NCBI GenBank assembly: GCA_935421135.1
Contig: OW285189.1
Location: 22,322,298 to 22,386,297, forward strand
Reading direction: 5' to 3'
DNA: 64,000 nucleotides
From: Bugulina stolonifera
Lineage: Eukaryota > Bryozoa > Gymnolaemata > Cheilostomatida > Bugulidae
Shown in pieces: positions 10,749 through 23,800 of the stretch. Every line of letters starts with the position of its first letter. Position 1 is the stretch's first letter. The notes below the pieces were generated by a model. The model was not told where the DNA came from. It ran no database searches and worked only from the letters and a program-made list of their open reading frames with translations. The position numbers and the translations under genes were made by a program.

Positions 10749-12419
10749 ATGACAAAAAAAAGAGGTCACACATCTATTGACCAACTGCAACACAACAATA
10801 TTCTGCATACCACTGAAAATGACATAGCAAATGCACTAAATGATTATTTCACTAATGTTGCTGGAAAATCCATTTTTGATCTTTCAAAACACAATAGCCG
10901 ACAAACAACATCTGAATTCCAATCGTTTTCTTTTAATCAGACCACATGTGAGTCAGTTACCAGCCTAATCAAGACACTCAACTCAGATAAACGAGGTGGA
11001 CTAAGTAGAATGCCAGCCATGATTTACAAAATAATTGTAGACCTTATAGCACTCCCTCTGACTATTATCATTAATGAATGCTATTTAAAATCAATATTCC
11101 CAGATTGTCTTAAAGCAGCTCTTGTGACACCAATTCATAAAAAGGGCAATAAATCTGACCCATCAAACTATAGACCCATCTCTTCGTTACCCATATTATC
11201 AAAAGTATTTGAATTAGACATGAAAAACCAAATGATGACATTTATAGAAAAACACAATATACTCTCTGAGCGGCAGTTTGGCTTTAGAAAAAATCACTCA
11301 ACTGAACAATTACTTCTATCTGTACTTCAAAACTGGAAAGTAGAACTTGACAAACCAGACCCCTGTTATATTGGTGCGCTATCTCTTGACATTCGTAAAG
11401 CATTTGATACAGTTAATCATGATTTATTACTACACATCCTAAGCAACAACCAATTCTCTCGCACAACCATAGCTCTACTTAGGTCATATCTTAAAAATCG
11501 AAACCAAATAATGAAAGTAGGAGAATCCCGATCAACGTCTTTAACTATAACATGTGGAGTACCACAGGGCTCCATTTTAGGGCCTATTCTGTTCAATCTA
11601 GCAATTAATGATATACTGCTAACATTTAAAAATTCTTACGCATATGCAGACGACACCTTATTATTCTGCAAAGGACATAATATTCCTCAAATCCTAGCCA
11701 ACTCTGAACTCTTACTAAAAGAGGCATCAAACTGGTATAAAAACCATCTACTACAGCTCAACATCACTAAAACACAGTTCTGCATTTTCTCCAATAGAAA
11801 TGTTAAAGAATTTTACCACATACGCTATCAAGACATCAACATCGAGTCCCGGCACTCTATAAATGTATTAGGTGCCACCCTTGACACAGACCTCAATTTC
11901 CACACTCACGCTACTGAAATATCAACTAAAGCCAATAAGATCATTTATCTAATATCAAAACTTAAAAAATATATGAACGTTGAAGAGTCACTAAAGACCT
12001 ATAAAACATTAGTCCGCCCCATATTGGAATATTGCTCAGCGATTTATTTAGAAACTACTCAAAAAACAACAGATTTAATAGAGAGAGTACAAAATAAAGC
12101 CATTAGAATAATAATATCTGCACCCAAAAAATTTTCTATAACAAATGGCCGGTCACTTTTAAACCTACCAACACTCTATAGTCGAAGACTTTTTCTTTTT
12201 CACAAATTCACACATAAAAAATTATCAAAAAACAAAGCCTCAAAGCACATCTTGCATATTGTACAAAAATCTAACAGACATCAGCGCTCTTTACGTAGCA
12301 ACTGCCTCATAATTAAACCTTCATACAGAACCAATTATGGCAAATCAACCCTATTAAACCTTCTACATAAATTTACATTAAATAATCTTCCTTCTAAAAG
12401 TCTTTTATCCTTTACATGA
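10749..12419 (+). pseudogene. LINE reverse transcriptase half
   Basis: Reverse transcriptase of a non-LTR element, 556 codons from the first ATG after the stop, although translation would normally enter from the endonuclease upstream. Motifs in order: NYRPISSLPILSKVFE, ERQFGFRKNHSTEQLL, LDIRKAFDTVNHDLLL (catalytic Asp), GVPQGSILGPILFNLAIND, and YADDTLLF with the catalytic Asp pair. The thumb region follows with LGATLDTDLNFHTH and LVRPILEYCSAIY. All catalytic residues are present and the frame is otherwise open, so inactivation seems recent. It is the same strand and frame as the endonuclease half. Confidence 0.9.
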
Positions 12420-13142
12420 AATAATAAATAAACAATCACTTAAACCCAGTTTTGGGCATTATGTCCCCTAGACCCTATTTAATAAATATCTTTCTGGAAC
12501 CTATGCTGAAGTCTTTTCCTATCTTTCTCATTGACGTAGTGTGCAATCTCTTTATTCTTTCTTTCCGGTCACCCTTTCAGCTCTCAATCTTTCTACGCTG
12601 ACACATATCTCTAATCTACTGCCGCTATGTACATATTGTTGATAATTACTATACGCTTATTATAATATTGGCTCTGATCGGTAACAAATATGCTGATCCC
12701 TGATTTTTTTTTTTTTTTTTTTTTTGTATCACTATATATGTATGTGTATATATTACCTTTTTGCATTAATATAGCACCCATCTCGCTATTCTGCCCTTTT
12801 CTTTCTCCTATTATTGTATACACGTTTGATCATTATACATGTACACTAATGTAGCACCAATCCTGTCTCTCCTTTTTTTACCTAAACACCTATAATCTGC
12901 TATCACTTGTACATACTTTTAATACTTGTTATCTATCTGTTATTAAATCACATTATTCTATATTATTGGCTCTTGTCATAAGCAATGATATTTTTTTTTT
13001 TTTTTTTTTTTTGTTTATTTATTTATTCTCTCCTATGAGTTGTATATAATACATATATATTCTTTTTGTGGTCAACAAGTTACCTTTAACAAAATAATGT
13101 TATCTGTAAACTTTTAGAAAACCCAATAAATGTAAATGTAAA

Positions 13143-14029
13143 TTAATAATTATTTTATAAAATATTAATCTAATGGTATTATTATAATATTAAATATAAT
13201 AATAATTATTATTATAATTATTTTCTTTTTGATATTTATATTATTATAATCGTTAATAATAATATTAATTATAATTATTATTTATTTTATAGCACTGTGA
13301 TTATATTCTACTCACACTACTCTTCTATTCATTATACTAGTGATTTGCTGTTGCTCATTAGCTGTTACTCGTCACTCATGGGCACTCTGAGACTGAGTGC
13401 CCATGTTTGATATACGAGTGTAGTGTACATGTAGTAAGAGATGCTAGTTTATCAGAAGCCAGCAAGCAACTGGAAATCATAGCGAAATGGAGCTCATTGT
13501 GTATCCTACAGATGCTCCATCCACAACCAAGGTGGAGGGTACATGAATAATGTCTGTGTCACATGAACATTTTAGCTGGCACTGAAAACAAAAGGTCTGT
13601 TAAAATAGTTGTAAAAAGCCTAGGTGTGGCATAATGGTATAATATCAAAATGCGCAACTTCAAACGATGTGTACGTTACGGAACAATGGAAGAATATCTG
13701 TAAAGACAACATTGCCACGAATATCAGATGGTTCCTGCGGACCTATATATTAGCAATGCAACATAATGATATTATACTCTGTACAGATTGATCACATTAC
13801 AGTGGTATGCAATTACGTGTATATAATTGGATGTAGATATTTAGTATCCGATGTAATACAGATATAAAATATGAATAGTACATGGTTAGGCTTCTCTTTG
13901 GTTTAACTTGTAAGACTTGTGATTATACATGTATAGCCTATGCATGTAGTTGTCCGAGTATATCCATAGCTGGTAGATAATGTCAATCACTAAGAAAACC
14001 AAACTCAAAACTTGGTTTTATAAAACATA
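13143..14029. other. AT-rich intergenic stretch, no gene seen
   Basis: 13143-13300 is simple A/T sequence rich in AATAATTATT-type words and was probably the LINE insertion site. The rest contains no convincing coding frame, RNA gene or paired repeat. Confidence 0.4.
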
Positions 14030-14475
14030 AGCTAAATGTTCAAGCAAAAAAACATTGTTGTAAAAGATCACACCTACAAAAAACTGATCAGACCTATTAT
14101 TGATAGGCTATATTATGCCTATGCCTCCTGGGACACGCTAACCAAGACTATGCATATACCTTCTGGGACACGCTGACCAGGAGCTGGAACTAGAGGCCAT
14201 ACAGCACAGGGCAGCTAGGTTGACCTGCAATCTACGACCTGCTGATCAGACCACCCGTGTATCAAAGTTAATTTCCCCTCTAAATTGGGAGTTACTGGCT
14301 GACGATAAAAACCACGGGAGGCTCCCAGTGTTCGATAACCATAACTATAACTTCAATACTACTAAAGGGTACATCAAGCAGCGCCATGACATGTGTTTCC
14401 CTGCCCTACATGACTACCAGCAGCTCTTACCACACTATACTACCAAGAAGCACCAGGGGTTTGACAGGTAGAGAA
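14030..14475 (+). pseudogene. Second reverse transcriptase tail relic
   Basis: Only the C-terminal part of a non-LTR reverse transcriptase polyprotein can be read. A duplicated, frameshifted YAYASWDTL block at about 14110-14180 is followed by LELEAIQHRAARLTC. Then comes an open stretch reading RVSKLISPLNWELL, and RHDMCFPALHDYQQLLPHY near the end. These match the usual QRRAARFV..TSVTSLISxLxWxSL tail of Jockey/CR1-like elements. A local duplication (TCTGGGACACGCTGACC-like, twice around 14127 and 14160) adds to the damage. It is non-functional and 5'-truncated, and belongs to the same general group as the relic at 555-1475. Confidence 0.7.
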
Positions 14476-15047
14476 TAGTCTTCCCCATGAAGTTGATACC
14501 AGTACTAGCTTTTTGTTAGTTACATGTAGCTTGGCAGACTTGCTCTTTCTGTTTAGGTGCCTTGTTCATTAATCGGTCCAATTTTGAACAATCTTGGCAA
14601 CCAATTCACAAGATTCATCTTTATATTATGAGATGTTGTCAAACAAACATCGTACATATTCAAGTAGATATGTACGTACAAAAGAATTATTATAGTCTTG
14701 ATTGTTATTCAGATAAATGTTAGAGAAACCATCTAGCTAATTGGGCAATTGACTGTGGCTATCTTGGTGATATACTTTAATGGGTGTAAGAATTCTTTAC
14801 CTCGTAAGAGGTAGCAGTATATATGAGCTTTAGGCAAGCGATGGTGATACAGCAATGAATATCAATTACTTACTGTGATAAAACTGCAATAAAAATTCAA
14901 GCTGCAAGTGCCAAAACCTACTAGATGATCATAACATGCTGTGCTAAATCTAACTATTTCAATGTGGAATGTTGACAATAGATCAGCCTTACACGCATGT
15001 CGTGTGTGAATAAAGTAGACTGTAAAGATATTCTATACACATTAGGT
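14476..15047. other. Intergenic, likely APC10 promoter side
   Basis: No gene was recognised. A short upstream in-frame ATG (14997) could extend the APC10 protein by 17 residues. That extension has no counterpart in the human protein, so the stretch is treated as 5' untranslated sequence. Confidence 0.4.
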
Positions 15048-16625
15048 ATGGCTACAAAATTTAGTGGAACTCAAAACTTTGATGTTGAGAAGTTTGAGAA
15101 AGAGAAACAGCTTAGAGAAATTGGTAGTCAAGCTGTGTGGTCTTTGTCTTCTAGCAAACCTGGTAGGAGTTTTGATAATTGATTCTAGTTTTGTAGAGAT
15201 AGAAATAGCTCATTTGTTAGTTGCCGTTGTTGTAGTCAGAAATTTGCCATATTTACCCTATTTTTTTGCTAAACACGCTTAATATTTTACATGTCTGTTG
15301 AATTTCTTTCATTTGCACTTGTACTAACTTATTTCTATCAAACGATGTTATGTTGAAGGGTTTGGTATTGAGCAGTTCTTGGACCCAACAACCTCTACAT
15401 TCTGGCAGTCTGATGATGCAACTCCTCATTACATAAACATTCAGTTCAAAAGGAAGATGTACGTATCAGACATCTGTATCTACATGGATTATAAAAATGA
15501 TGAAAGTTACACTCCTAATAAGTAAGTATATGCAGTGTGTTGTAGTCGGTATGAGTGTATCAAGTGGTTGTGAGATGGTATTTTATTTATGAAAGCTTTT
15601 TATTGGCAAGTAGTTGAGAAAGGATTTTGGTTCCACATCTGTGACAATGTCTTTGACAAGAGTTTGACCGAATCACTTAGCACAGCCATTAGAGGTCTTG
15701 ACCACTACACCAGTATGGAAAGGTTATCTTCACAGCTGTGAAACTAAAATCCTTCACTGCTTAGAATAAAATTCTTGCATTAAAAGTGCTATAGATTCAT
15801 AGCAATAACTATTTTATCTCCTTTTTTGCAAGGCATGTCTAATGAAATGAATATCTTCAGGTAAGTTGATAGATAGTGTAATTTTAATGGTTTGGACCAA
15901 ATAGCAGGCCATAGTGTCTTATTGGAAGATATCCACCTTATGTCTGAACTATAGACCATGTGTCTGTTGTTAGGATGTCTATTAGAGCTGGAGCACATTT
16001 TCATGATCTTCTAGAAGTTGAATTGGTAGAGCTATCAGAGCCGAATGGGTGGATTTACATACCGCTCCGTGATAGACATGATAGAATGGTTAAGACGTTT
16101 ATGTTGCAGGTTGGTGGATAACTATCGTGTAATCTTTATGTAGTTATACTTATATACTGTTTGTATGCAGTTGTATACATTCATAGGCAAATCAAGTTCT
16201 GTAGCAGCTTGTATTAATTAGCAATTGTCTTTGGAGTTGTCTACCTGAGCAACAGCAGTGTGTTGTGGGAGGACAATTCTAGCAGAAAGTTTTTGCTGTA
16301 TGTGTGCAACTAGAACTGATCAAATTGATTGCATTCATTCACCTACACCATTTCTAATTAGTTGTACAAATGTATATACAATTAATGCATGATTGTATTG
16401 TTTCGTCACACCTAACAGAAACCAGACATCACGTAGGCTTCACTATAGACACAAGCTACAATATTTTAGATAGTCATAGTATCCAATCATCAGAATGGTA
16501 AAGACACTCATCTGCGTCAAATACGAGTTCACTCGCCTGTATCACAGGCTGAGCTAAATCCTAGCCGTCCAGTTATTACTCAGAACTTCAGCAGCGTAGA
16601 TATGAAACAATTCTCTATACGATGA
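15048..16625 (+). CDS. ANAPC10: Anaphase-promoting complex subunit 10 (APC10/DOC1), four exons
   Basis: Processivity and degron-recognition subunit of the APC/C ubiquitin ligase, which marks cyclin B and securin for destruction. Exons: 15048-15162, 15359-15521, 15974-16109, 16470-16625; phases join cleanly to 189 residues (human about 185). The single DOC/jellyroll domain is recognisable from REIGSQAVWSLSSSKPGFG, then TFWQSDDATPHYINIQF, DYKNDESYTPNK, EPNGWIYIPL and NHQNGKDTHLRQIRVHSP. The protein ends in Ile-Arg, the C-terminal IR motif that docks on the APC/C. The ATG at 15048 was chosen because it puts exactly 39 residues before the exon 1 boundary, as in the human protein; an upstream in-frame ATG at 14997 is possible. 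The last exon is short and hidden among short frames, found by reading past the TTGCAG|GTTGGT donor. The STK31-like gene follows on the same strand after about 1.2 kb. Confidence 0.95.
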
Positions 16626-17869
16626 CACTACTTGTGGCTTTTAAGGTCAGCCTTCTGTGAGAGTATATTGGATAGGTCCTGTGAAAAACACACCTGAATT
16701 TTGCATTTAAATGCTTAGAATATGCTTGGTGCAGTTTTTGATTACGGTTCCAGCAGGAGAACCATTGTGCCTATACTCACTAAAGTGGATAACAATCATC
16801 AGGGAGGAGCACCAATTCGTAAACTCGAATCTCTAGTCTGATAGGTGCAGTAGTTTAGCAATTTATTAGATTTTATGTGAAGAATACCCACTCCTTCTGC
16901 ATTATTTAATACTCATTGTTTCTCTGAAGTAGTAGGTGTACATCCTAATGGTATCTGTGTTGCACGTATTCTATCATTCTTTGCCTATATGCAGTAGATC
17001 ACACACATTGAATGTACATTAGCGATGATAATGTGAAGTTGTCTTCTCCCAATAAATTAATGTAGAGCAATTATAAATATACTCATTAGCTGGGACTTTC
17101 GGGTTATTTTTGTGTTATAGTAATACATGTAACTTGGTTATATCCTTGTATTCTTACAAACTTTTTAATGTCATAGATTGAATTACTGGTTAACTTGAAT
17201 AATGGTTCCCATTTTCACTGACTATGTCATGTATATCATGCCTCATCTAGTACTTGGCGACCATGTGCCAATAATTTTGTAACACGACTGCTTGGTCCAG
17301 TCATTTTCATTTATTCTCTCCATTCATTCAGATCTTTATCCAAATTTTTTATTCAGTTCTGTTTAGTTCGATGTTTACCTCTGTCACATCATGCCCATGA
17401 TAATGATATTGATTAGTGAATACAATATCGGTTCAACAATCGACTAAAATGGATACCTAACCAGCTAGTTAACATTGGAGTTGTTTAATCGTGATTACTA
17501 TGTCATCGAGTGGACAACTCCAAAGTAAATTTCCATAGCGTTTCTCATGGAGTTATCTTCTATAATCGTTCAATTTTTTTCGTGCCGAGAGGTAGGAATT
17601 CGAGGCACCCGTAGCACATGTTAATGAATAGCCGAGTACCCGTTATTAACATGCTTTTATAAACGAAGGCAGCAATCTCCTATCAATAACATTTTCTGAT
17701 TTGATTGGTACCTAGGTTATCTTCAGTTTCGATTTTAAAACCCAGCAATCACTGAGTATTTTCATCACTATTTTACTCTTCTGCAGGTGACAACACTGAT
17801 TTTTGCTCCCTGCATGCTATTATTAATCCAGCTTTTACACGGTTTGCTTCAAGAATAACCAATCAAGAC
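16626..17869. other. APC10 3' end and upstream region of the STK31-like gene
   Basis: This contains AATAAA at 17051-17056, a plausible APC10 poly(A) signal about 425 bases after the stop. From 17756 the sequence is open in the frame of the next gene, with no ATG until 17870, so its right part is probably 5' untranslated sequence. A short inverted repeat, TTGGAGTTGT/ACAACTCCAA, lies around 17474-17522. No other gene was seen. Confidence 0.4.
17051..17056 (+). terminator. Candidate poly(A) signal of APC10
   Basis: AATAAA on the coding strand downstream of the APC10 stop and before the next gene. Confidence 0.4.
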
Positions 17870-20800
17870 ATGGGTGATCAAGAACGTAAAGTTCACGTGG
17901 GAAATTATGTCATGCCTAAGGTATTTATAGATGAAGTTGGAATTGACTCAATAGAATAGATAGAAAAGTATTAATTCTTATTTTTTTTAATAAGAATTGG
18001 AATAATTATAATAAAATATTTAATACAGAATGAGTATAAAATGGCCTAATACTTGGTAATAAATTTTAATCAAGTTCAGTTGAAATTAATTAAAATTGTC
18101 TTGTTTTTATTGCATTTACTTTACTAGTAAAGTATAAGTATAATGACTTGTATAGTTCGTAATGAAGTATTAGTATAACTGAATAACATAAACATAAGTT
18201 TGACTTAACTACATGTTTTTCATTAAGTAATTTTACCACTACTTGAATTATTATTATAGGGAAAAGTAAATAAATAAAAAACATTAAATAATAAGCGTAG
18301 CCGATCTATGCCATGTTATGTTTAGTATTACTATAAATAATATAGAAATATAAAAATAATAACATGATCGATGATGACAAACACGTTGATTTATCATATG
18401 ATTATCTATGATGATATTAATATATTTAATGACCATAGTTATTAAATTAATAATTTAATATTGCTGATAATAATTGTGGTTGTGTTATGTTAATCTTCGA
18501 TTAATTACAGTATGTTTGTGTTAATGTAAAAAATACTTTTATTTTATTATACAGTGTATATATGCTAATTATAATAAACTAATAAATAATAATCGTATCG
18601 TATTTATACTCGTATTGATATTGCATGAAACCTGATCACAGCAACATTGACCAAAAACTACCAAGCAATGAAAGGGTGTCCTTTTGCTTTGAGCTCTAGC
18701 TTATGCAGAAGGGTAGGAGGTAAGAGCGTGACGATGGAATACAATAAAAATGCATGCAATGACAATAAAAGAACTATTCAATAATATTGTTTAGTTATTT
18801 ACTTACATGTATTATAATTATTGTAGGCCTAATTGTAATAAGAGGTGTATCTTCTGTTGTATATATAAGGTGTTTATACAACGATTGAGCTTACTCTGTC
18901 ATCGTTTAAATCCTCCTGCAGATAACGGCAGGATAGTCATGAAATACGAGGACAGCTTACTACACTTACCGTAACCTGCAGTGACATCTAATATTTTCAC
19001 CCAGCTAATATTATTTGCATTGTTACTCAAATCTAGGAATTATTAGAGGAATACCTCAAGGCGAATATAGGCCCTTGCCGTGCCCAAGACCCCTGTCAAC
19101 CTCGTGTAGAAGGAAAAAATCCATTTGGGTAAGTGATCAGTGTAGAGAAACTCGGCAGCCTACATGCTGGCAGATTTCCGGTAAAGTACAAATATTTCAA
19201 CTTGCTATGTGATCTACTTGGGTGAACTTCAGTGCTGGGCATTAGTGCTACAATGTTTTAACTGGGAGAAATGTATTTAGTAAAATTGTAGGGTATTGCT
19301 GCAGTGACTACAGGCCCATTGCATCTAAATAAATGTACACTGTACATTTTAAATAATAATGCTTCGTGTTTTACCTAGGATTTCATTACCTCTTTGGGTA
19401 CAGTAACATGTGAAGATATACTTAGATAGATGAGCTCACAACATGACATCAAACAACGATGAGTCTTATCTGGTAGCCTACTATTACCAAAAGGCAAAGC
19501 TATCATTAAAAGCAAAACCCTTTATCATCTTACCATCTCAACTAATGCAAGTGTAATCCTGTGTTCAGAGTTGTAGCTTGTCCAGGATTGTAGCAATGTT
19601 ATTGCCTTGTTCTTTGTAGATTTGTGCTCTTTGACAAGCCCGAGCATGCCCAAGCATGTATAGAACTGCGGAGAGGAACAATAGATGGAAACAATGTGGT
19701 GTTTTCTAGTGCTAAGACCAGGTTAGTACCTTGAGCATTATGATGTTACTTTCACATTGCAGTGGGTCCCTCAATGGCGCCGCTAACCACAATGCAGTTG
19801 GCTAATACTATAGGCTACTATAATAGCTGGCATTTTCCTATTAGCGATGGCGGTTTAAAGTTCATATTGTTGAACCCATTGACCCCAACCACTCACTGGA
19901 ACATGCCACTGTATAATATACTTGTGGTTAACGCTGGTCACTCACCACAAGCAGTTGGCATAAACTGCAGTCTAAAGCTCTTTTAAAGCATGGTAAATCA
20001 CTCAAAATCACTTGTCATTTAGCCAAATCATATAGGCCGAGCCAATGGTAGTTGGTCTCTCAGAATATAGTTGTATCAATCAGAAACACACTTTTATCAT
20101 TGTGTGTTGGCAAAAAGTGCTAATTATAGAGTAAAGTTTGTGCCGAAAGAAAGGTATAGCTGGTAAACTACCTTGGAATCCTTGTAAACGCTGTTGAGGT
20201 TTACTGTTTAATGCTGTATTCCTTGTGTACATGTAGACTCCTTCTGCACATACTGCTAATTACATCACCCATGATGTTCTGTATCGGCCAGATTGATATG
20301 GTGTTATTTATTGGTCAACGTACATGGGTAGTATCCAATGCACGTTGACCAGCCGATCTTGAATGACGGGAATACCCATCGATGTGATATCGTCTGAGTG
20401 TGTTCATATCTAGTCGTAGCGCGTACTGTTGTTATTCAGGTAGTTGTTCTCAGTGACATGTTTGTTATCAGTTTTAAGAAATCCGAAGGCACCTAATGAG
20501 AGAAACAGCGCTTTAAATGCCCGCATTGTTTCATTTTTATTAGTTTTTATACATTTACAATGTTCAATATTGGTATCTACCTGTTTTGTGTTCTGCCATG
20601 CTCCATATGCAAATCTATTTTACTTCACAGAAATGATGGACAGCGAAATCCTGTTAATACATCTGGTAGTGGTAACAGCTTTAGCTTTGCCGGTGTTGAC
20701 GACAGCTCAGGCAACAGAGTTAAAAGGTATTGTGCTTCCTAGCATCTAATTTGGGGAAAAGAGGATATATGACAAGCATATTTATGATCATGGTTGCATT

Positions 20801-23800
20801 ACACAGAGTAATGACTGTATAGACTTGCTAGAAACACAAGACTTCTACAGGATTTTAGTAGTTCACTCTGAAAACTATCTCATCCTTGATGAAAAAATGA
20901 AGTCGATATGTTTACCAATGTAACCTCAGATTAGTGGCTTGATGAAAGACAGGCTTAATTTTTTATGAATGATTCATAGTATAGCATATAGTATAGTGTA
21001 GCTTGGAAGTGATATAGTGTACAATGAATGTAGTGTGTAATGTAGTTGTTTTGGGTTTTAGAGACTCTGCACCCATGGCCAGTGTCAGCCCCCTCCTTCC
21101 AGAGAAAGTACAGGGATTTAAGGTGAATTGTTTAGTAATGTTCCATTCTTGAATTTTGCTATTTGACTTCATAAAATGACATAGTATGTTTCACTGTATT
21201 TACCATTGGTGACGATATTTTACTTGTAGTGTAAAAGCACATATCTATAAACAATATTGTTATGCTACCATACAATCTTAAACCTACTGCAATTAATAGT
21301 GGTGTGATATTTCTTCATAGGCTATATTGTCTCACAGTGATGGCTTAGATGCACTGTATGTCCAGAACGTCAGCGGTAACAGAGCAGTAGAATACCTTCA
21401 ACTGCAGGAACAACTGAGTGAACACTGTTGTAGTAAGGCCAAGGTCATCTCAAAACCTCAACCTCATCAGGTACACATCCATTACCCATCACATTAGATA
21501 TCTTGTGTACCTTTCAAGTGATTATTGAATTGATAGAGTAACTGCGTGTAAGTATATAGTCTCTTCATACTCTGTAGTCTTTACAGTTACTTCATACTTG
21601 TAGTTCCCTAAAATTCACTGGTGGGATTCATTTCCGTCAGTTGGTGTAGCTAAGACTGTTCTCCATAATTCTCTGTTGTTTGATGTTGCCTGCCAAACAC
21701 TTTGGTCTACATAACTACATGATTGTCTTACTTATATCTTCAGGTATATGCAGCTTTGTTCTCAGAAGATGACAACTGGTACAGGTGTGTTGTTAGAGAA
21801 GTGAATGCTGATGGATCAGTGAGTTTCTATAGCTAATACCTTTCTAGTGTTTCCAAGTGCTTCAGTTATACATGTAAATGTATTCTCCATTCAGCTGTTT
21901 GCTACACTCCCACCTAATTTCACATGTAGACCAATACTAAATCACTAAAGACATTCAACCAATACAAGATGTATGGAAGTTGAATAATAATGTGGGTCAA
22001 CACTCCAAGTTACTACACATGTATATGTATCTTGTGTGTCCACTCTTCCCCAATTCACGACCACTGCAAACAATGACAGCTAATGACTAGACACAAAGGA
22101 GTAATCCCACAATTCCACACTATATCAAATTGGTTGGCTACATTGACGATACTACAATTTGACGGATCACCAGGCAAATCTGGTTGGCTGATGTCTAATA
22201 TTTTGTTGCCAATGCTGAAGCCAATGTATGACTGGATTAAATATGAGTACATTTTTGCGTTTGTATGTATGTATGTATGTATGTATGTATTGCGGCCTTT
22301 TTTGCAGTATATTGTGCAGTTCATAGACTACGGAAACCAGTCGAAAGTTCAAAAGGAGCATCTGAAGACCCTTACACCAGCTATGGCCAAAGTACCTCCT
22401 GCAGCTGCCAAATGTCACATCAGAGACTTTGTTGCAAAGACTGAGTTTACAAATGAGGTATAACTGATTCTTTATTATAATATGCATTCAAACTAATAGT
22501 GTACCCATATTTGCTCCTGTGATTTGAACCACAGTGTCAAGGTTTATGGAATTATGGGAAAAAGACTGAATACTCACAGGCAATATTATTCCCTCTGAAT
22601 ACCATATCAGTAAATACAATGTATGCATCCACATGAATTAGCTATTCTTTACAAAGATGAATGGACATTACTTTGTTATATTTGCTATAATTCTTACGAT
22701 CAGGTTCTTAGAGTTATCTATCCTTGCTGCATCATACAGTATCGCCTGCTCACGCTTATTTACTTGCGCCACCTGTAGATGACAACTTCATCAAGCAGAG
22801 TTTAAAAGTACTCAATGTCATGTTGGTCATTGAACTGTACTAGTATAATTGTCTCTTGACCTGCTGTATGGGTAGACACCACCTGCAAGAATGCATGCTG
22901 ACCAATCCTGAAAAGGCAATCTAACTGTAGTTGGAAATAATTAGTTAAAATCAGCTCATAGGGCGAAGACTGTTTTTTGAGGCTAATGCGCGTTATGTAA
23001 AATTATATTCTATTCTAAAGCTAGTTCCATATACAAGTAAGCTAATATTTTTGCAAAGTTATATGACTAAGTAATATGCATTCTTTTCTTGCGATATTTC
23101 ATTTTAGTGACAATCAATCAATAGATCAATAGATCAGTTAGCTGACTACTGATCTATTTTAATTCACCAGAGTTTCACCTGGTAGAACAAATGTCCATGT
23201 AAAGTCCTATAGCTAGCTGTGTACATAACATATGCATACACGTGCATGTACATGTATGTTGGCGTTATATACGGTGTACTTACTTGTTACAGGTGAACAA
23301 ACTGCTGTCAACATGGCACGAGGTGCTACTAGAATGTGAATTAGCACCTGACCACAGTGTTAACCTGAAAAACCGAGAAACAGGGCAGACTCTGAGGTCT
23401 CAGCTGGAGGGATCTGGCTATGTTGTGACTCCTCTGCTCAACACCTACAGTGGCAACACAAGTGGTGCTGAGACCAAGAGGTTAGTCCCCTTTGTCCTGC
23501 TTATCTGACCAGGTTAGAGTTAAACCTAATAGGAATAGCCGAGTTGGTAACAATGTACAAGTGAACAAGATGGAATTCAAATATGGCTTAATATAGCTGC
23601 GGAGTTTATCTTGGCACTAGCGCATCATCTGCTCTTTATACACTATTGTATTTATCTCCCCCAACTGTAGTGTTCTGTATTTATTTACGCTTCATTTTTT
23701 GTATCTAGTCAAGTGATATTACAAATTCCTCGAAGCACTGTGTTGGTATTAGCAAAAGTAAACTCGCACTTGCTTCTGTGTCATATTATGTTATATTTGT

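Larger units (their letters stand above)
9431..13142 (+). mobile_element. Nearly intact LINE (APE-type non-LTR retrotransposon)
   Basis: An element with an APE-like endonuclease followed by a reverse transcriptase in the same frame. The 3' untranslated region of about 720 bases has two T20-T22 tracts and ends in AATAAATGTAAATGTAAATT, i.e. short TGTAAA repeats. There is no ORF1/gag-like frame upstream, so the copy is probably 5'-truncated near the endonuclease start, where a 121-bp direct duplication sits. Both flanks are AT-rich and a target duplication could not be fixed. The domain order and 3' microsatellite suit the CR1/L2/Jockey superfamily; the clade is not resolved. A truncated relative of the same 3' end is found at 36203-36365. 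Confidence 0.9.

Noticed and set aside
16753..16841. Frame reading VDNNHQGGAPIRKLESLV as the last APC10 exon
   Set aside because: It shares NHQ and IRK with the family, but the phase does not fit. The exon at 16470-16625 matches far better (NHQNGKDTHLRQIRVHSP and terminal IR) and is in phase.
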